Positions 42,642 through 51,584 of a stretch of 64,000 nt of DNA are shown here, in pieces. The translations under genes and the position numbers were made by a program. Each line of letters begins with the position of its first letter. The first letter of the stretch is position 1. The notes beneath the pieces were generated by a model, which had not been told where the DNA came from, made no database searches, and saw only the letters and a list, made by a program, of their open reading frames with translations. This DNA comes from Citrobacter freundii (GTDB lineage: Bacteria; Bacteroidota; Bacteroidia; Chitinophagales; Chitinophagaceae): NCBI GenBank assembly GCA_003243445.1, contig QFQQ01000033.1, positions 1 to 64,000 of the forward strand, in the 5' to 3' direction.

Positions 42642-43928
42642 ATGGATGTATCTAGGGACATACGCTTCAACGAAATTGGAAACAGTTTCAACACCCGTAA
42701 CCTGCTGAGCAAAACAAAAGGCGATAAGGTGATCTGGGCGCTGGTGGTTTTACTGGCGCTTGTGTCATTGCTTGCGGTTTATAGTGCTACGGGATCGCTG
42801 GCGTATAAGAACTATAAAGGGAATACGGAGGTCTACCTGTTTAAACAGGTCGCGTTTATCCTGATCGGCATTCTCGTGATCTATTTCGCGCATCTTGTCA
42901 ATTATACATTGTATTCAAGGGTTGCAACGATCCTGTTCCTGCTGGTCATACCCCTCCTTGTCTATACACTTTTCTTTGGTGTAAGGATGAACGAGGGCAG
43001 CCGCTGGATCAGGCTGCCTCTTATCAATATGACGATGCAGACATCGGATCTTGCAAAGCTCGCGCTGTTCATGTACATCGCGCGCATGCTCAGCAGGAAA
43101 CAGGATGTGATCAAGTCGTTTAAGAAAGGATACCTGCCGGTGATCACGCCGGTATTTATTGTCTGTGCACTGATCGCACCAGCAAACCTTTCAACCGCCT
43201 TGCTGCTTGGTGCAAGCTGCATGCTGCTGCTCTTTATAGGGAGGGCCAGGTCAAAACACCTGTTACTGACTGTTGGACTGGCTCTGATCCCCATTGCATT
43301 TCTGATCATGGCTGCAGTGATCAGGCACAAGCAGGGCGATGATGATGTAACCACGGCTACACAAAAGAAAGGATCTTCTGGTCTCTTCGCACGTGTAGAT
43401 ACCTGGATCGGACGCGTAGAAAATTTTATCTACAGCGGGAAAGAAGCAGACAATGATGAAATGTACCAGGTGAACCAGGCTAAGATCGCGATCGCAAAAG
43501 GTGGCATTCTTGGCGTTGGTCCGGGCAACAGCGAAACAAGGGACTACCTGCCGCAGGCCTATAATGATTTCATCTTTGCGATCATTATAGAAGAATATGG
43601 ATTTGTCGGCGGCATATTCATCGTATTTGTATATCTCGTTTTCTTATATAGATGTATCCGCATTTTCAAACGATGTCCTTATGCATTCGGTGCATTCCTT
43701 GCGTTAGGACTGAGTTTTACATTGGCGATACAGGCTATTGCAAACATGGCGGTAACCGTTAACCTTTTCCCGGTTACAGGTGTTACACTTCCGCTGGTAA
43801 GTATGGGTGGATCAAGTTTCATCTTTACCTGTCTTGCAATCGGAATCATTTTGAGTGTGGCGAGGAATGTGGAGCAGTTGGAAGGGAAGGCGGCGTTAGC
43901 GGGCGTTAAAGAAGGTGAAGAAGAATAG
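42642..43928 (+). CDS. ftsW: Peptidoglycan polymerase FtsW
   Basis: A 428-residue SEDS-family glycosyltransferase acting with FtsI at the septum. It has about ten membrane helices; conserved points include YSATGSLAYKN near the first helix, the extracellular loop with GVRMNEGSRWIRLP, and GGSSFIFTCLAIGIILSVAR near the C-terminus. An extra loop of about 50 residues (KQGDDDVTTATQKKGSS) lies between helices as in relatives. ATG at 42642. Confidence 0.95.
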   Translation: MDVSRDIRFNEIGNSFNTRNLLSKTKGDKVIWALVVLLALVSLLAVYSATGSLAYKNYKGNTEVYLFKQVAFILIGILVIYFAHLVNYTLYSRVATILFLLVIPLLVYTLFFGVRMNEGSRWIRLPLINMTMQTSDLAKLALFMYIARMLSRKQDVIKSFKKGYLPVITPVFIVCALIAPANLSTALLLGASCMLLLFIGRARSKHLLLTVGLALIPIAFLIMAAVIRHKQGDDDVTTATQKKGSSGLFARVDTWIGRVENFIYSGKEADNDEMYQVNQAKIAIAKGGILGVGPGNSETRDYLPQAYNDFIFAIIIEEYGFVGGIFIVFVYLVFLYRCIRIFKRCPYAFGAFLALGLSFTLAIQAIANMAVTVNLFPVTGVTLPLVSMGGSSFIFTCLAIGIILSVARNVEQLEGKAALAGVKEGEEE

Positions 43929-43936
43929 AAAGCGAA

Positions 43937-44048
43937 GTTCCAGAGGTTTCATAGGTTTAATAAGTTTCATAGGTTTTTCCTGAACCGATTAAACATTCCG
44001 GGTTGAATAACCTCTGAAACTTCTGGAACCTCTGAAACCTATGGAACC
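43937..44048. repeat. Family B nonamer inverted-array element B5
   Basis: Left arm: GTTCCAGAG, GTTTCATAG, GTTTAATAA, GTTTCATAG (43937-43972). Right arm: CTCTGAAAC, TTCTGGAAC, CTCTGAAAC, CTATGGAAC (44012-44047). It fills the ftsW-murG gap. Confidence 0.88.
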
Positions 44049-44067
44049 TTTATAACAAACAGAACTC

Positions 44068-45165
44068 TTGAACAAAAAGATCATCATAGCAGGCGGCGGC
44101 ACGGGAGGTCATATCTTTCCCGCGATCGCTATTGCCAATGCGTTGAAAAAAGCAGATGCCAGTATCGATATTCTTTTCGTTGGCGCGAAGGGAAAAATGG
44201 AAATGGAGAAAGTGCCGCAGGCTGGCTACAGGATCGAAGGATTGGATATTGCGGGATTTAACAGAAGCTCTTTGATGAAGAATGTAAGTTTGCCATTCAA
44301 GCTGATCAAAAGTTTCTTCCAGGTAAAAGCGATCTTCAAAACGTTTGACCCGGATGCAGTGATCGGCGTTGGAGGATATTCCAGCTTTCCCGTACTGAGA
44401 TTTGCGCAGTCGAAAGGTATCCCAAGCTTTATTCATGAGTCCAATTCATTTGCAGGTAAATCAAATATCCTGTTAGGTAAAAAAGCAACAGCCATTTTTA
44501 CCGGGACAGATGGAATGGAAAAGTTTTTTCCTCCCGGGAAAATACTGGTGACAGGAAATCCTGTAAGATCAGGTATTGCAGCGTCGAATATCAGCAAAGC
44601 GGAAGGATGCGAACATTTTTCGCTGGATGATCAGAAGAGAACAGTTCTCGTTGTTGGTGGAAGCCTTGGCGCCAAATCCATCAATGAAGCGATCGATAAA
44701 CATTTGGATGAATTACTTGGCGCTGGTCTGCAATTGATCTGGCAAACCGGAAAGCCTTATGCAGCAAAAGCGGAAGCAAGTGTTGCAGGAAAAGGATCTG
44801 TTTGGGTAAATGATTTTATCACGCAGATGGAATACGCCTATGCTGCTGCTGATATCGTGGTTGCCCGTGCCGGCGCTATGACGGTAGCAGAATTATGCGT
44901 CGTAAAAAAGCCCGTTTTGTTCGTACCCTATCCTTATGCAGCGGAAGATCATCAGACAGTGAACGCACAGCAACTGGTAAAAAAAGGTGCGGCACTGATG
45001 GTGAAGGACAGCGAAGCATTGGATAAAGTTGTGCCGATGGCGATTGAACTTGCCAATAATCAAGCACAGCAAACTGAAATGAAAAAGAACATCGCTGCAT
45101 TGGCCATCACCAATGCGGATAAAATAATAGCAGAGGCCATTTTGAAAAAGCTGAATGCGAAATGA
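44068..45165 (+). CDS. murG: UDP-GlcNAc:lipid I GlcNAc transferase
   Basis: A 365-residue GT28 glycosyltransferase that makes lipid II on the cytoplasmic face of the membrane. The acceptor-binding loop IIAGGGTGGHIFPAIAIAN is at the N-terminus, GGYSSFPVL follows, and VGGSLGAKSINEAI begins the UDP-GlcNAc domain, with ARAGAMTVAELCVVKKPVLF near 270-290. The start is TTG at 44068. It overlaps murC by four bases. Confidence 0.96.
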   Translation: MNKKIIIAGGGTGGHIFPAIAIANALKKADASIDILFVGAKGKMEMEKVPQAGYRIEGLDIAGFNRSSLMKNVSLPFKLIKSFFQVKAIFKTFDPDAVIGVGGYSSFPVLRFAQSKGIPSFIHESNSFAGKSNILLGKKATAIFTGTDGMEKFFPPGKILVTGNPVRSGIAASNISKAEGCEHFSLDDQKRTVLVVGGSLGAKSINEAIDKHLDELLGAGLQLIWQTGKPYAAKAEASVAGKGSVWVNDFITQMEYAYAAADIVVARAGAMTVAELCVVKKPVLFVPYPYAAEDHQTVNAQQLVKKGAALMVKDSEALDKVVPMAIELANNQAQQTEMKKNIAALAITNADKIIAEAILKKLNAK

Positions 45166-46595
45166 AAACCGTAGCCGATACTGTCCTTATGAATTCCCCC
45201 TTTCAGGGGCTTGACTCGATCCGTGAAGTGTATTTTATAGGTATCGGAGGAATTGGAATGAGCGCCATTGCAAGATTCTTTCATGCAAAGGGCGTAAAAG
45301 TGAGTGGATACGATAAAACACCGACTCCGCTTACAAAGGAGCTGGAAGCGAGCGGCATTGACATTCACTACAACGAAGATATTTCGAAAGTGAGTGAAAA
45401 TGCAGACCTGGTGATCTACACCCCCGCAATCCCCGCGGGTCATAAAGAACTGGTGTATTACCGGGAAAAAGGAAAAAAGATCGTAAAGCGCAGTGATGTG
45501 CTTCAACTGATCTCAGAGAGTTCTTTTAATATCTGTATTGCCGGCACGCATGGCAAAACAACCATCACCACTATGGTAGCGCATTTGCTGCGCGATACTG
45601 GTTTCGGTTGCAATGCTTTTCTCGGTGGTATTGCCGTGAACTATGGCACCAATTTTTGGAGCGATCCGAAAAATGTATGTGTAATAGAAGCTGATGAGTA
45701 CGACAGAAGTTTTTTGAAACTCAGTCCTAACGTTGCCATCATCACTGCTATGGATGCAGACCATCTCGATATCTATGGAACGGCTGATGCGGTGGAACAG
45801 GCTTTTATTGATTTCAGTGATCGCATTAAACCGGGTGGTATTCTCTTCCGTCAGTTTGGTCTGAAAAGAGGAAAAGAACTGGCAAAAGAACTTGATGACA
45901 CAAAATATACATACAGTCTGCAGAATAGCAGTGCTGATGTATATGGCGAAAATATAAAGCTGGAGAATGGCGGCTATGATTTCGATGTGGTGCTGCAGGA
46001 TGAGCGTATCGATAATGTGCGGTTGAACATGGGCGGTATGCATAACGTGGAAAATGCCATTGCGGCCATCGCTGTTGCCAATTCGTTAGGTATCGAAAAG
46101 GATAAGATCCGTGCGGCTGTTGAATCATTCCGTGGCGTGAAGCGGAGGTTTGAATACCTCATCCGCAACAAAAAGCTCGTGTTTGTGGATGATTATGCCC
46201 ATCACCCGGAAGAGTTGCGTGCACTTATCAATGGTGCTAGATCATTATTCAGGCAAAGAAAATGTACGATCATTTTTCAACCGCATCTGTTTACCCGTAC
46301 AAGGGATTTTGCAGATGGCTTCGCGGAAGTGCTGGACCTGGCAGATGAAGTAGTGTTGTTGCCGATATATCCCGCGCGTGAATTGCCCATTGAAGGCGTA
46401 ACGAGTGAGATGATACTGGGTAAGATGAAAAATGAGAACAAACGCGTACTGGATAAAGAAGAGTTGTTACAGTGGATCGCGACAAATTATAAGAACAATA
46501 TTGATGACGAATTCGGCAACCTGCTGATTGCTGCAGGTGCCGGAGATATAGATACTTTGTTAACGCCAATAAAAGAATTGCTGTCAGGCATATAA
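45162..46595 (+). CDS. murC: UDP-MurNAc:L-alanine ligase
   Basis: A 477-residue Mur ligase that adds L-alanine first. IREVYFIGIGGIGMSAIARF is the N-terminal motif, GTHGKTTITTMVAHL the P-loop, DYAHHPEELRALI and IFQPHLFTRTRDF the C-terminal domain. It overlaps murG (ATGA), so they are translationally coupled, and ftsQ starts one base after its stop. Confidence 0.96.
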   Translation: MKTVADTVLMNSPFQGLDSIREVYFIGIGGIGMSAIARFFHAKGVKVSGYDKTPTPLTKELEASGIDIHYNEDISKVSENADLVIYTPAIPAGHKELVYYREKGKKIVKRSDVLQLISESSFNICIAGTHGKTTITTMVAHLLRDTGFGCNAFLGGIAVNYGTNFWSDPKNVCVIEADEYDRSFLKLSPNVAIITAMDADHLDIYGTADAVEQAFIDFSDRIKPGGILFRQFGLKRGKELAKELDDTKYTYSLQNSSADVYGENIKLENGGYDFDVVLQDERIDNVRLNMGGMHNVENAIAAIAVANSLGIEKDKIRAAVESFRGVKRRFEYLIRNKKLVFVDDYAHHPEELRALINGARSLFRQRKCTIIFQPHLFTRTRDFADGFAEVLDLADEVVLLPIYPARELPIEGVTSEMILGKMKNENKRVLDKEELLQWIATNYKNNIDDEFGNLLIAAGAGDIDTLLTPIKELLSGI

Positions 46596-46596
46596 A

Positions 46597-47739
46597 TTGA
46601 GTAGAAGGATATCCATAAAGAAAGTTTTGTTTTTCGCCATGTGGCTGGTGATAGGAGTGGGCATGCTGAGCCTGCTCGTTGCCGCAATGGGTAAACAAAA
46701 AAGCGATACCTGCAAAGACTACGCAATAGTGGTTAAAGGTATCCGCGGTGATGATTTCTTTCTGGATGAAGGAGATATTCTCAAATTGCTGAAAGCAGCA
46801 ACCAATGGTAAGATCAAAGGACAGCCCAAAGCAGCATTTGATCTTCAGAAGATGGAAAAATTGCTGGAAACAAATCAGTGGGTAAAAGATGCGCAGATCT
46901 ATTTCGATAGCCGTGACATATTACATGTAGCGGTGACCGAAAGAGAACCGGTTGCAAGGGTCTTTACCGCCAATGGCCGCTCATTCTATTTTGATGATCA
47001 GGCGCAGATGATGGGTCTGTCTGATAAGTTGAACACAAGATTGCCTGTTTTCACCGGCTTTCCTGATAAGAAAATGGTAACTCCGGCAGATACGCTGCTG
47101 ATGAAGGACATTGTGGTAACAGCCCAGTATATCAACAGCAATCCGTTCTGGTCTTCACAGGTTTCGCAGATCAATATTGACATGAGCTGCGGTCCCGCGT
47201 GCCGGGAAATGGAAATGATCCCGATGATCGGGAATCATGTGGTAAAACTAGGTAGTGGAGAGGATATTGAAAGCAAATTCAATCGCTTGTTTATTTTTTA
47301 TAAGCAGGTATTAAGCAAGGCTGGTTTTGATAAATACAAGACCATTGATGTTCGCTTCAAAGGCCAGGTTGTTGGTGCGAAAAGTGAAAATCCGAAAGTG
47401 GATTCAGTGCAGGTGAGAAAGAACGTGGAGAAACTGCTGAAGCAAATCAAGGAAATGGAAGAGCTGAATGAAAAGCAGGCTTTGTTGCCAACACCAATGC
47501 CAGTAACACCGGTGATGCCTGCTGCAGACAGTACAAAGCCATTTTCTGATACTGAAGAAAGTGATCAACCGGAGAAACCACGTACTGAAGCAGCTGAAGG
47601 TAAAAAAACAGAGCCGAAGAAACAGGTAAACAGCAAAAGCAATCAGGATCGGCCTGCTAACAAAAAGGCAACTGAACGGCGTGATCCAAAACCGGCGCAA
47701 ACAAGAGCGCCAAGGGCAGTGATGCCAAAGCGGAACTGA
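46597..47739 (+). CDS. ftsQ: Division protein FtsQ with long C-terminal tail
   Basis: A 380-residue bitopic protein. The membrane helix (LFFAMWLVIGVGMLSLLVAA, about 11-30) is followed by a POTRA-like segment and the beta domain (VKDAQIYFDSRDILHVAVTE, then RVFTANGRSFYFDDQAQMMG). After about residue 280 comes a low-complexity tail rich in Lys, Pro, Glu and Thr that would lie in the periplasm. The start is TTG at 46597, one base after the murC stop. The tail is longer than in E. coli. Confidence 0.9.
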   Translation: MSRRISIKKVLFFAMWLVIGVGMLSLLVAAMGKQKSDTCKDYAIVVKGIRGDDFFLDEGDILKLLKAATNGKIKGQPKAAFDLQKMEKLLETNQWVKDAQIYFDSRDILHVAVTEREPVARVFTANGRSFYFDDQAQMMGLSDKLNTRLPVFTGFPDKKMVTPADTLLMKDIVVTAQYINSNPFWSSQVSQINIDMSCGPACREMEMIPMIGNHVVKLGSGEDIESKFNRLFIFYKQVLSKAGFDKYKTIDVRFKGQVVGAKSENPKVDSVQVRKNVEKLLKQIKEMEELNEKQALLPTPMPVTPVMPAADSTKPFSDTEESDQPEKPRTEAAEGKKTEPKKQVNSKSNQDRPANKKATERRDPKPAQTRAPRAVMPKRN

Positions 47740-47745
47740 AATAAA

Positions 47746-47832
47746 ATTTAAAAGTTTGATGGTTTAAATGTTTACGAGATGACTAATGGATGGTGGAACT
47801 TTTAAACTCCTAAACAATTAAACCTTTAAACT
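47746..47832. repeat. Family D octamer inverted-array element D2
   Basis: Left arm: ATTTAAAA, GTTTGATG, GTTTAAAT, GTTTACGA (47746-47777). Right arm: CTTTTAAA, CTCCTAAA, CAATTAAA, CCTTTAAA (47799-47830). Units are exactly 8 bp. It fills the ftsQ-ftsA gap. Confidence 0.86.
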
Positions 47833-47865
47833 TTCTTAGGATGGAACAACTAAAAACAACATAAA

Positions 47866-49254
47866 ATGAGTAACGAACAACCCATAATCGTTGGCCTCGA
47901 CATTGGGACAACCAAGATTGCGGTCATAGCCGGCCGCAAGAATGAGTTTGGTAAGCTCGAGATCCTCGGCTTCGGCAAAGCCAACTCCAATGGCGTGAAG
48001 CATGGACAGGTATTGAACATCGACGAAACTATCAAGGCGATCCGTACAGCGCTGGACAATTGTTTTGCATCAAATCCAAACCTTGATATCAAAGAGGTAT
48101 ACGTCGGTATTGCGGGTCATCATATAAAAAGTTTGCAGACACGAGGAGATATCGTTCGTCAGTCCACTGATGAAGAAATATCTCAGCGCGAGATCGAACA
48201 ACTGATCGGTGATCAGTATAAAACATATATACCTGCAGGTGATCAGATCATTGATGTGATACCGCAGGAGTTCACTGTTGATAATTTTCAAAATATTCCT
48301 AACCCGATTGGATATGGTGGCGTGAAAATTGGTGCAAACTTTCACATCATAACCGGCGATAAGAATGCGATCAGGAATATCAATCGCAGTGTAGAGAAAT
48401 CCGGTTTGTATACAAAAGACCTCGTGCTGCAGCCACTCGCTTCGTCTTCTGCCGTAATGTGCCAGGAAGACCTGGAAGCTGGCGTTGCGATCGTAGACAT
48501 TGGTGGTGGTACAACGGACCTCGCTGTTTTCTATGAAGGCATACTGAAACACACAGCTGTTATTCCTTTTGCAGGTGAAAATATTACCAATGATATCAAA
48601 ACCGGTCTGGGCGTATTAAAAACCCAGGCTGAGCAGATGAAAGTGCAGTTCGGTAGCGCACTCGCCAATGAAGCAAAGGCTAATGCATATATCACCATCC
48701 CGGGATTGCGTGGTATGCCGGCGAAAGAGATCAGCGTGAAAAATCTGGCAAACATTATCCAGGCCAGAATGAGCGAGATCATGGATTTTGTGACCTACCA
48801 TCTTAAGCAGGTCGGCCTCGATAATAAAATGCTGAACGGCGGCGTGGTACTGACTGGCGGTGGTTCACAATTGCGTCACCTGATCCAGCTGACTGAATAT
48901 GTGACAGGTTTGCCTGCAAGAATTGGTTTCCCGAATGAACATCTTGCTGCCGGTCATATCGAAGAACTGGCGAAACCAACGTACTCTACCTGTATCGGTC
49001 TTATCCTGAAAGGATATGATGATTATGAGCAGAACCGCAAGCAGTTCGAGCGTGAATACAAACGGGTGGAAGTTCCTGAGAATCTGAGAAAGGTTGAACT
49101 TCCGGCGGAACCGGCGGCAGTAACAATGGAAGAAGAAGAGGATATCGAAACCGAAACACAGGAACGCCGCAGAAAAGGCCTGAGCAATTTCTGGGGGAAA
49201 TTTAAAGACGGAATTATTGATCTTTTTAAAGAGGAAGAAGACAAACAATTATAA
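47866..49254 (+). CDS. ftsA: Cell division actin-like protein FtsA
   Basis: A 462-residue ATPase that tethers FtsZ filaments to the membrane. Phosphate-1 motif GLDIGTTKIAVIAG at about 9-22, the FtsA-specific 1C region with EVYVGIAGHHIKS, the phosphate-2 motif VAIVDIGGGTTDLAV, and VLTGGGSQLRHL near 325. The C-terminus has an amphipathic end (FWGKFKDGIIDLFKEEED) that can bind the membrane. The stop codon is the first part of repeat element C5. Confidence 0.96.
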   Translation: MSNEQPIIVGLDIGTTKIAVIAGRKNEFGKLEILGFGKANSNGVKHGQVLNIDETIKAIRTALDNCFASNPNLDIKEVYVGIAGHHIKSLQTRGDIVRQSTDEEISQREIEQLIGDQYKTYIPAGDQIIDVIPQEFTVDNFQNIPNPIGYGGVKIGANFHIITGDKNAIRNINRSVEKSGLYTKDLVLQPLASSSAVMCQEDLEAGVAIVDIGGGTTDLAVFYEGILKHTAVIPFAGENITNDIKTGLGVLKTQAEQMKVQFGSALANEAKANAYITIPGLRGMPAKEISVKNLANIIQARMSEIMDFVTYHLKQVGLDNKMLNGGVVLTGGGSQLRHLIQLTEYVTGLPARIGFPNEHLAAGHIEELAKPTYSTCIGLILKGYDDYEQNRKQFEREYKRVEVPENLRKVELPAEPAAVTMEEEEDIETETQERRRKGLSNFWGKFKDGIIDLFKEEEDKQL

Positions 49255-49357
49255 GTCAAAATTCAAAAGTCAAAATTCAAAATATCACACACGAAAATGG
49301 GAGAATCAACCATAAACGGGCACCTTTTTTACTTTTTACTTTTGAATTTTTACTTTG
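49253..49357. repeat. Family C heptad inverted-array element C5
   Basis: Left arm: AAAATTC, AAAAGTC, AAAATTC, AAAATAT (49258-49285), starting at the ftsA stop codon. Right arm: TTTTTAC, TTTTTAC, TTTTGAA, TTTTTAC (49326-49353). It fills the ftsA-ftsZ gap. Confidence 0.88.
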
Positions 49358-49382
49358 AAGACTAACCATTAAACTAGAACGA

Positions 49383-51320
49383 ATGATACATTTTGATTTG
49401 CCAAAAGAGAAGTCATCCATCATCAAGGTGATTGGTGTTGGTGGCGGTGGTGGTAATGCAGTGAACCACATGTTTCAACAGCAGATAGATGGCGTCAACT
49501 TTATTATATGTAATACGGATGCGCAGGCATTGTCCAACAGCGGGATCCCGAATCGTGTGCAGCTGGGACCGCATCTGACGCAGGGCCTGGGAGCCGGTGC
49601 TAATCCTGAGATCGGGCGCCAGGCGACTGAAGAATCGCTGGAAGAATTGAGGGGCATCCTTGAAGTGAATACGAAGATGGCGTTCATCACAGCAGGTATG
49701 GGCGGCGGAACGGGTACAGGTGGTGCGCCGATCATCGCTAAGATTTGTAAAGATCTTGGGATCCTGACCGTAGGTATTGTGACTACACCTTTTTCCTATG
49801 AAGGGAAAAAACGTCAGCTCCAGGCGGAAGAAGGTATCAAGACCATGAAACAATATGTGGACACGCTGCTTGTGATCAGCAATGATAAGTTGCGTCACCA
49901 GTTTGGTAATCTCAAAATGCGTGAAGCATTTGAAAGGGCGGATAATGTGCTTGCTACCGCTGCAAAATGTATCACAGATGTGATCAACAGTACTGGTCAG
50001 ATCAATGTTGACTTTGCGGATGTTTGCACTGTTATGCGTAATGGCGGCGTGGCGATTCTTGGCAGTGCCGCTGTTTCCGGAGAAGGCCGTGCACACAGGG
50101 CGATCGAAGAAGCATTGAATTCTCCATTGCTGAATGATAATGATATCAGGGGTGCAAAATGGATCCTCATCAATATCAACTCTGCTGAAGGTGAACATGA
50201 GTTTACTATGGATGAAGTTGATATCATACAGACTCATCTCGTAAGCCAGGCTGGTGAAGGTACAGATGTGATCATGGGTCTTGGCTACGATCCCTTACTG
50301 GGAGATAAACTGGGCATCACGCTGATCGCAACGGGTTTCGAGTATCGTGATCCGTTCACTTTACCTGTGGCGAAAAAAACTGAAGCAAAACAGGAAGAGC
50401 GTATCGTAATGGCGCTTGGCGCCACGCCCGAGGTAAAGAAGCCAGAACCGAAAAAAGAGGAGGAGAAGAAAGCTGATCCGCTGGCTCCAAAGCTGATGGA
50501 CGTAAATAGTCTTGCTGATGCACCAATGCCTGCTCTCGAAGAAATGATCGAGCCGCAATATGGCCGTGAAGAAGAACCTGTGGTTCACTTCGATCTTTTC
50601 GGCGGACAGGTGCCCACTGAAAAAGCTAAGCCTCCTGTTGAGAACACAAACAATCAACCCACGGCTAACAATACAGTGGAGAAAAAAACGCAAACCGCAA
50701 AACAGGAAGTATTGTTCTCCGGGCAGCAGATGAAACCGCTGTCTTCAGCGAATGCAAAAGATAATGCTGATTCAACTTCGCCATTTATCAAAAATGATAA
50801 AGCGAAAGAAACAGTAATGCCGCAATCATCGGTATCGGGTGGTTATCTGTCAAGGCCGTCCAATATTTATGCTGAAGCGAAGAATGAGGTTCCTCCTGCA
50901 AAAACCACAGAGGAACAGGCTCCTCCGCCGGTAATGGCAAGCAAAGAAGACGATGAAATGCTCAGCATGCAATTAGTGGAAAGAGAGGACACTCCGGTGG
51001 CTTCAAACCCAACAACGCATCAGCAGCAAAATCCTTTCCAGGGAGATGATGCCGGATTGATGGATGAAGCAGAGGATCAGAAACGCAAAGCCGCTGAAAG
51101 ATTGCACAAACTCCGCAACCTGTCATTCAATGTGAATGCTGCGGATCCAAATAATGAGTTTGAAACAGTGCCGGCTTATATCCGCCGCAATATGGAATTA
51201 TATAACAGCACCTCACAGATCGAGAATTTCTATAGCAGCTATGAGGTGAAAAAAGATGGTAATAATCAGACTCAGATCAGCACGATCAATACGTTTCTGG
51301 AGGGTAAAAAGCCCGACTAG
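49383..51320 (+). CDS. ftsZ: Cell division tubulin FtsZ with long C-terminal linker
   Basis: A 645-residue FtsZ. The GTPase core (about 1-320) has IGVGGGGGNAVNHM, the tubulin signature GGGTGTG at 107-113 and the T7 loop region with NVDFADVCTVM. After it comes a linker of about 270 residues rich in Pro, Glu, Lys and Asn. A conserved segment NNEFETVPAYIRRNMELYN near 580-600 replaces the short C-terminal peptide that binds FtsA in E. coli. Last gene of the cluster, ending at a strong terminator. Confidence 0.97.
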   Translation: MIHFDLPKEKSSIIKVIGVGGGGGNAVNHMFQQQIDGVNFIICNTDAQALSNSGIPNRVQLGPHLTQGLGAGANPEIGRQATEESLEELRGILEVNTKMAFITAGMGGGTGTGGAPIIAKICKDLGILTVGIVTTPFSYEGKKRQLQAEEGIKTMKQYVDTLLVISNDKLRHQFGNLKMREAFERADNVLATAAKCITDVINSTGQINVDFADVCTVMRNGGVAILGSAAVSGEGRAHRAIEEALNSPLLNDNDIRGAKWILININSAEGEHEFTMDEVDIIQTHLVSQAGEGTDVIMGLGYDPLLGDKLGITLIATGFEYRDPFTLPVAKKTEAKQEERIVMALGATPEVKKPEPKKEEEKKADPLAPKLMDVNSLADAPMPALEEMIEPQYGREEEPVVHFDLFGGQVPTEKAKPPVENTNNQPTANNTVEKKTQTAKQEVLFSGQQMKPLSSANAKDNADSTSPFIKNDKAKETVMPQSSVSGGYLSRPSNIYAEAKNEVPPAKTTEEQAPPPVMASKEDDEMLSMQLVEREDTPVASNPTTHQQQNPFQGDDAGLMDEAEDQKRKAAERLHKLRNLSFNVNAADPNNEFETVPAYIRRNMELYNSTSQIENFYSSYEVKKDGNNQTQISTINTFLEGKKPD

Positions 51321-51420
51321 GAGCTAAGAGGAGGAAAGAGGGAAGGAGGTGAAAGGGATTTTACTTCATTCCTCTTTCGTTCCCAATGAAGCCAACGTAA
51401 GGAACGTGTTTTTAGTTGTT

Positions 51421-51452
51421 CCCCTGACGTTTTCGTCAGGGGTTTTCTTTTT
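51421..51452 (+). terminator. Strong intrinsic terminator of the dcw cluster
   Basis: CCCCTGACG (51421-51429) pairs perfectly with CGTCAGGGG (51434-51442) with a TTTT loop, followed by TTTTCTTTTT. Confidence 0.93.
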
Positions 51453-51487
51453 GAGAGAGTTCTTATTGTTAAACAGGATTTTTAAAG

Positions 51488-51577
51488 GTTTCATAAGTTT
51501 CAGAGGTTCCAGAGGTTTCAAAGGTCAGGCAGTCTGACTTTTGGAACTTCTGGAACCTCTGAAACTTATGGAACTTT
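51488..51577. repeat. Family B nonamer inverted-array element B6
   Basis: Left arm: GTTTCATAA, GTTTCAGAG, GTTCCAGAG, GTTTCAAAG (51488-51523). Right arm: TTTTGGAAC, TTCTGGAAC, CTCTGAAAC, TTATGGAAC (51539-51574). The order is mirrored, giving about 30 nearly continuous base pairs. A GTCAG/CTGAC hairpin with TTTT lies in the loop. It fills the gap to the ABC permease stop. Confidence 0.9.
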
Positions 51578-51584
51578 CTCTCGC

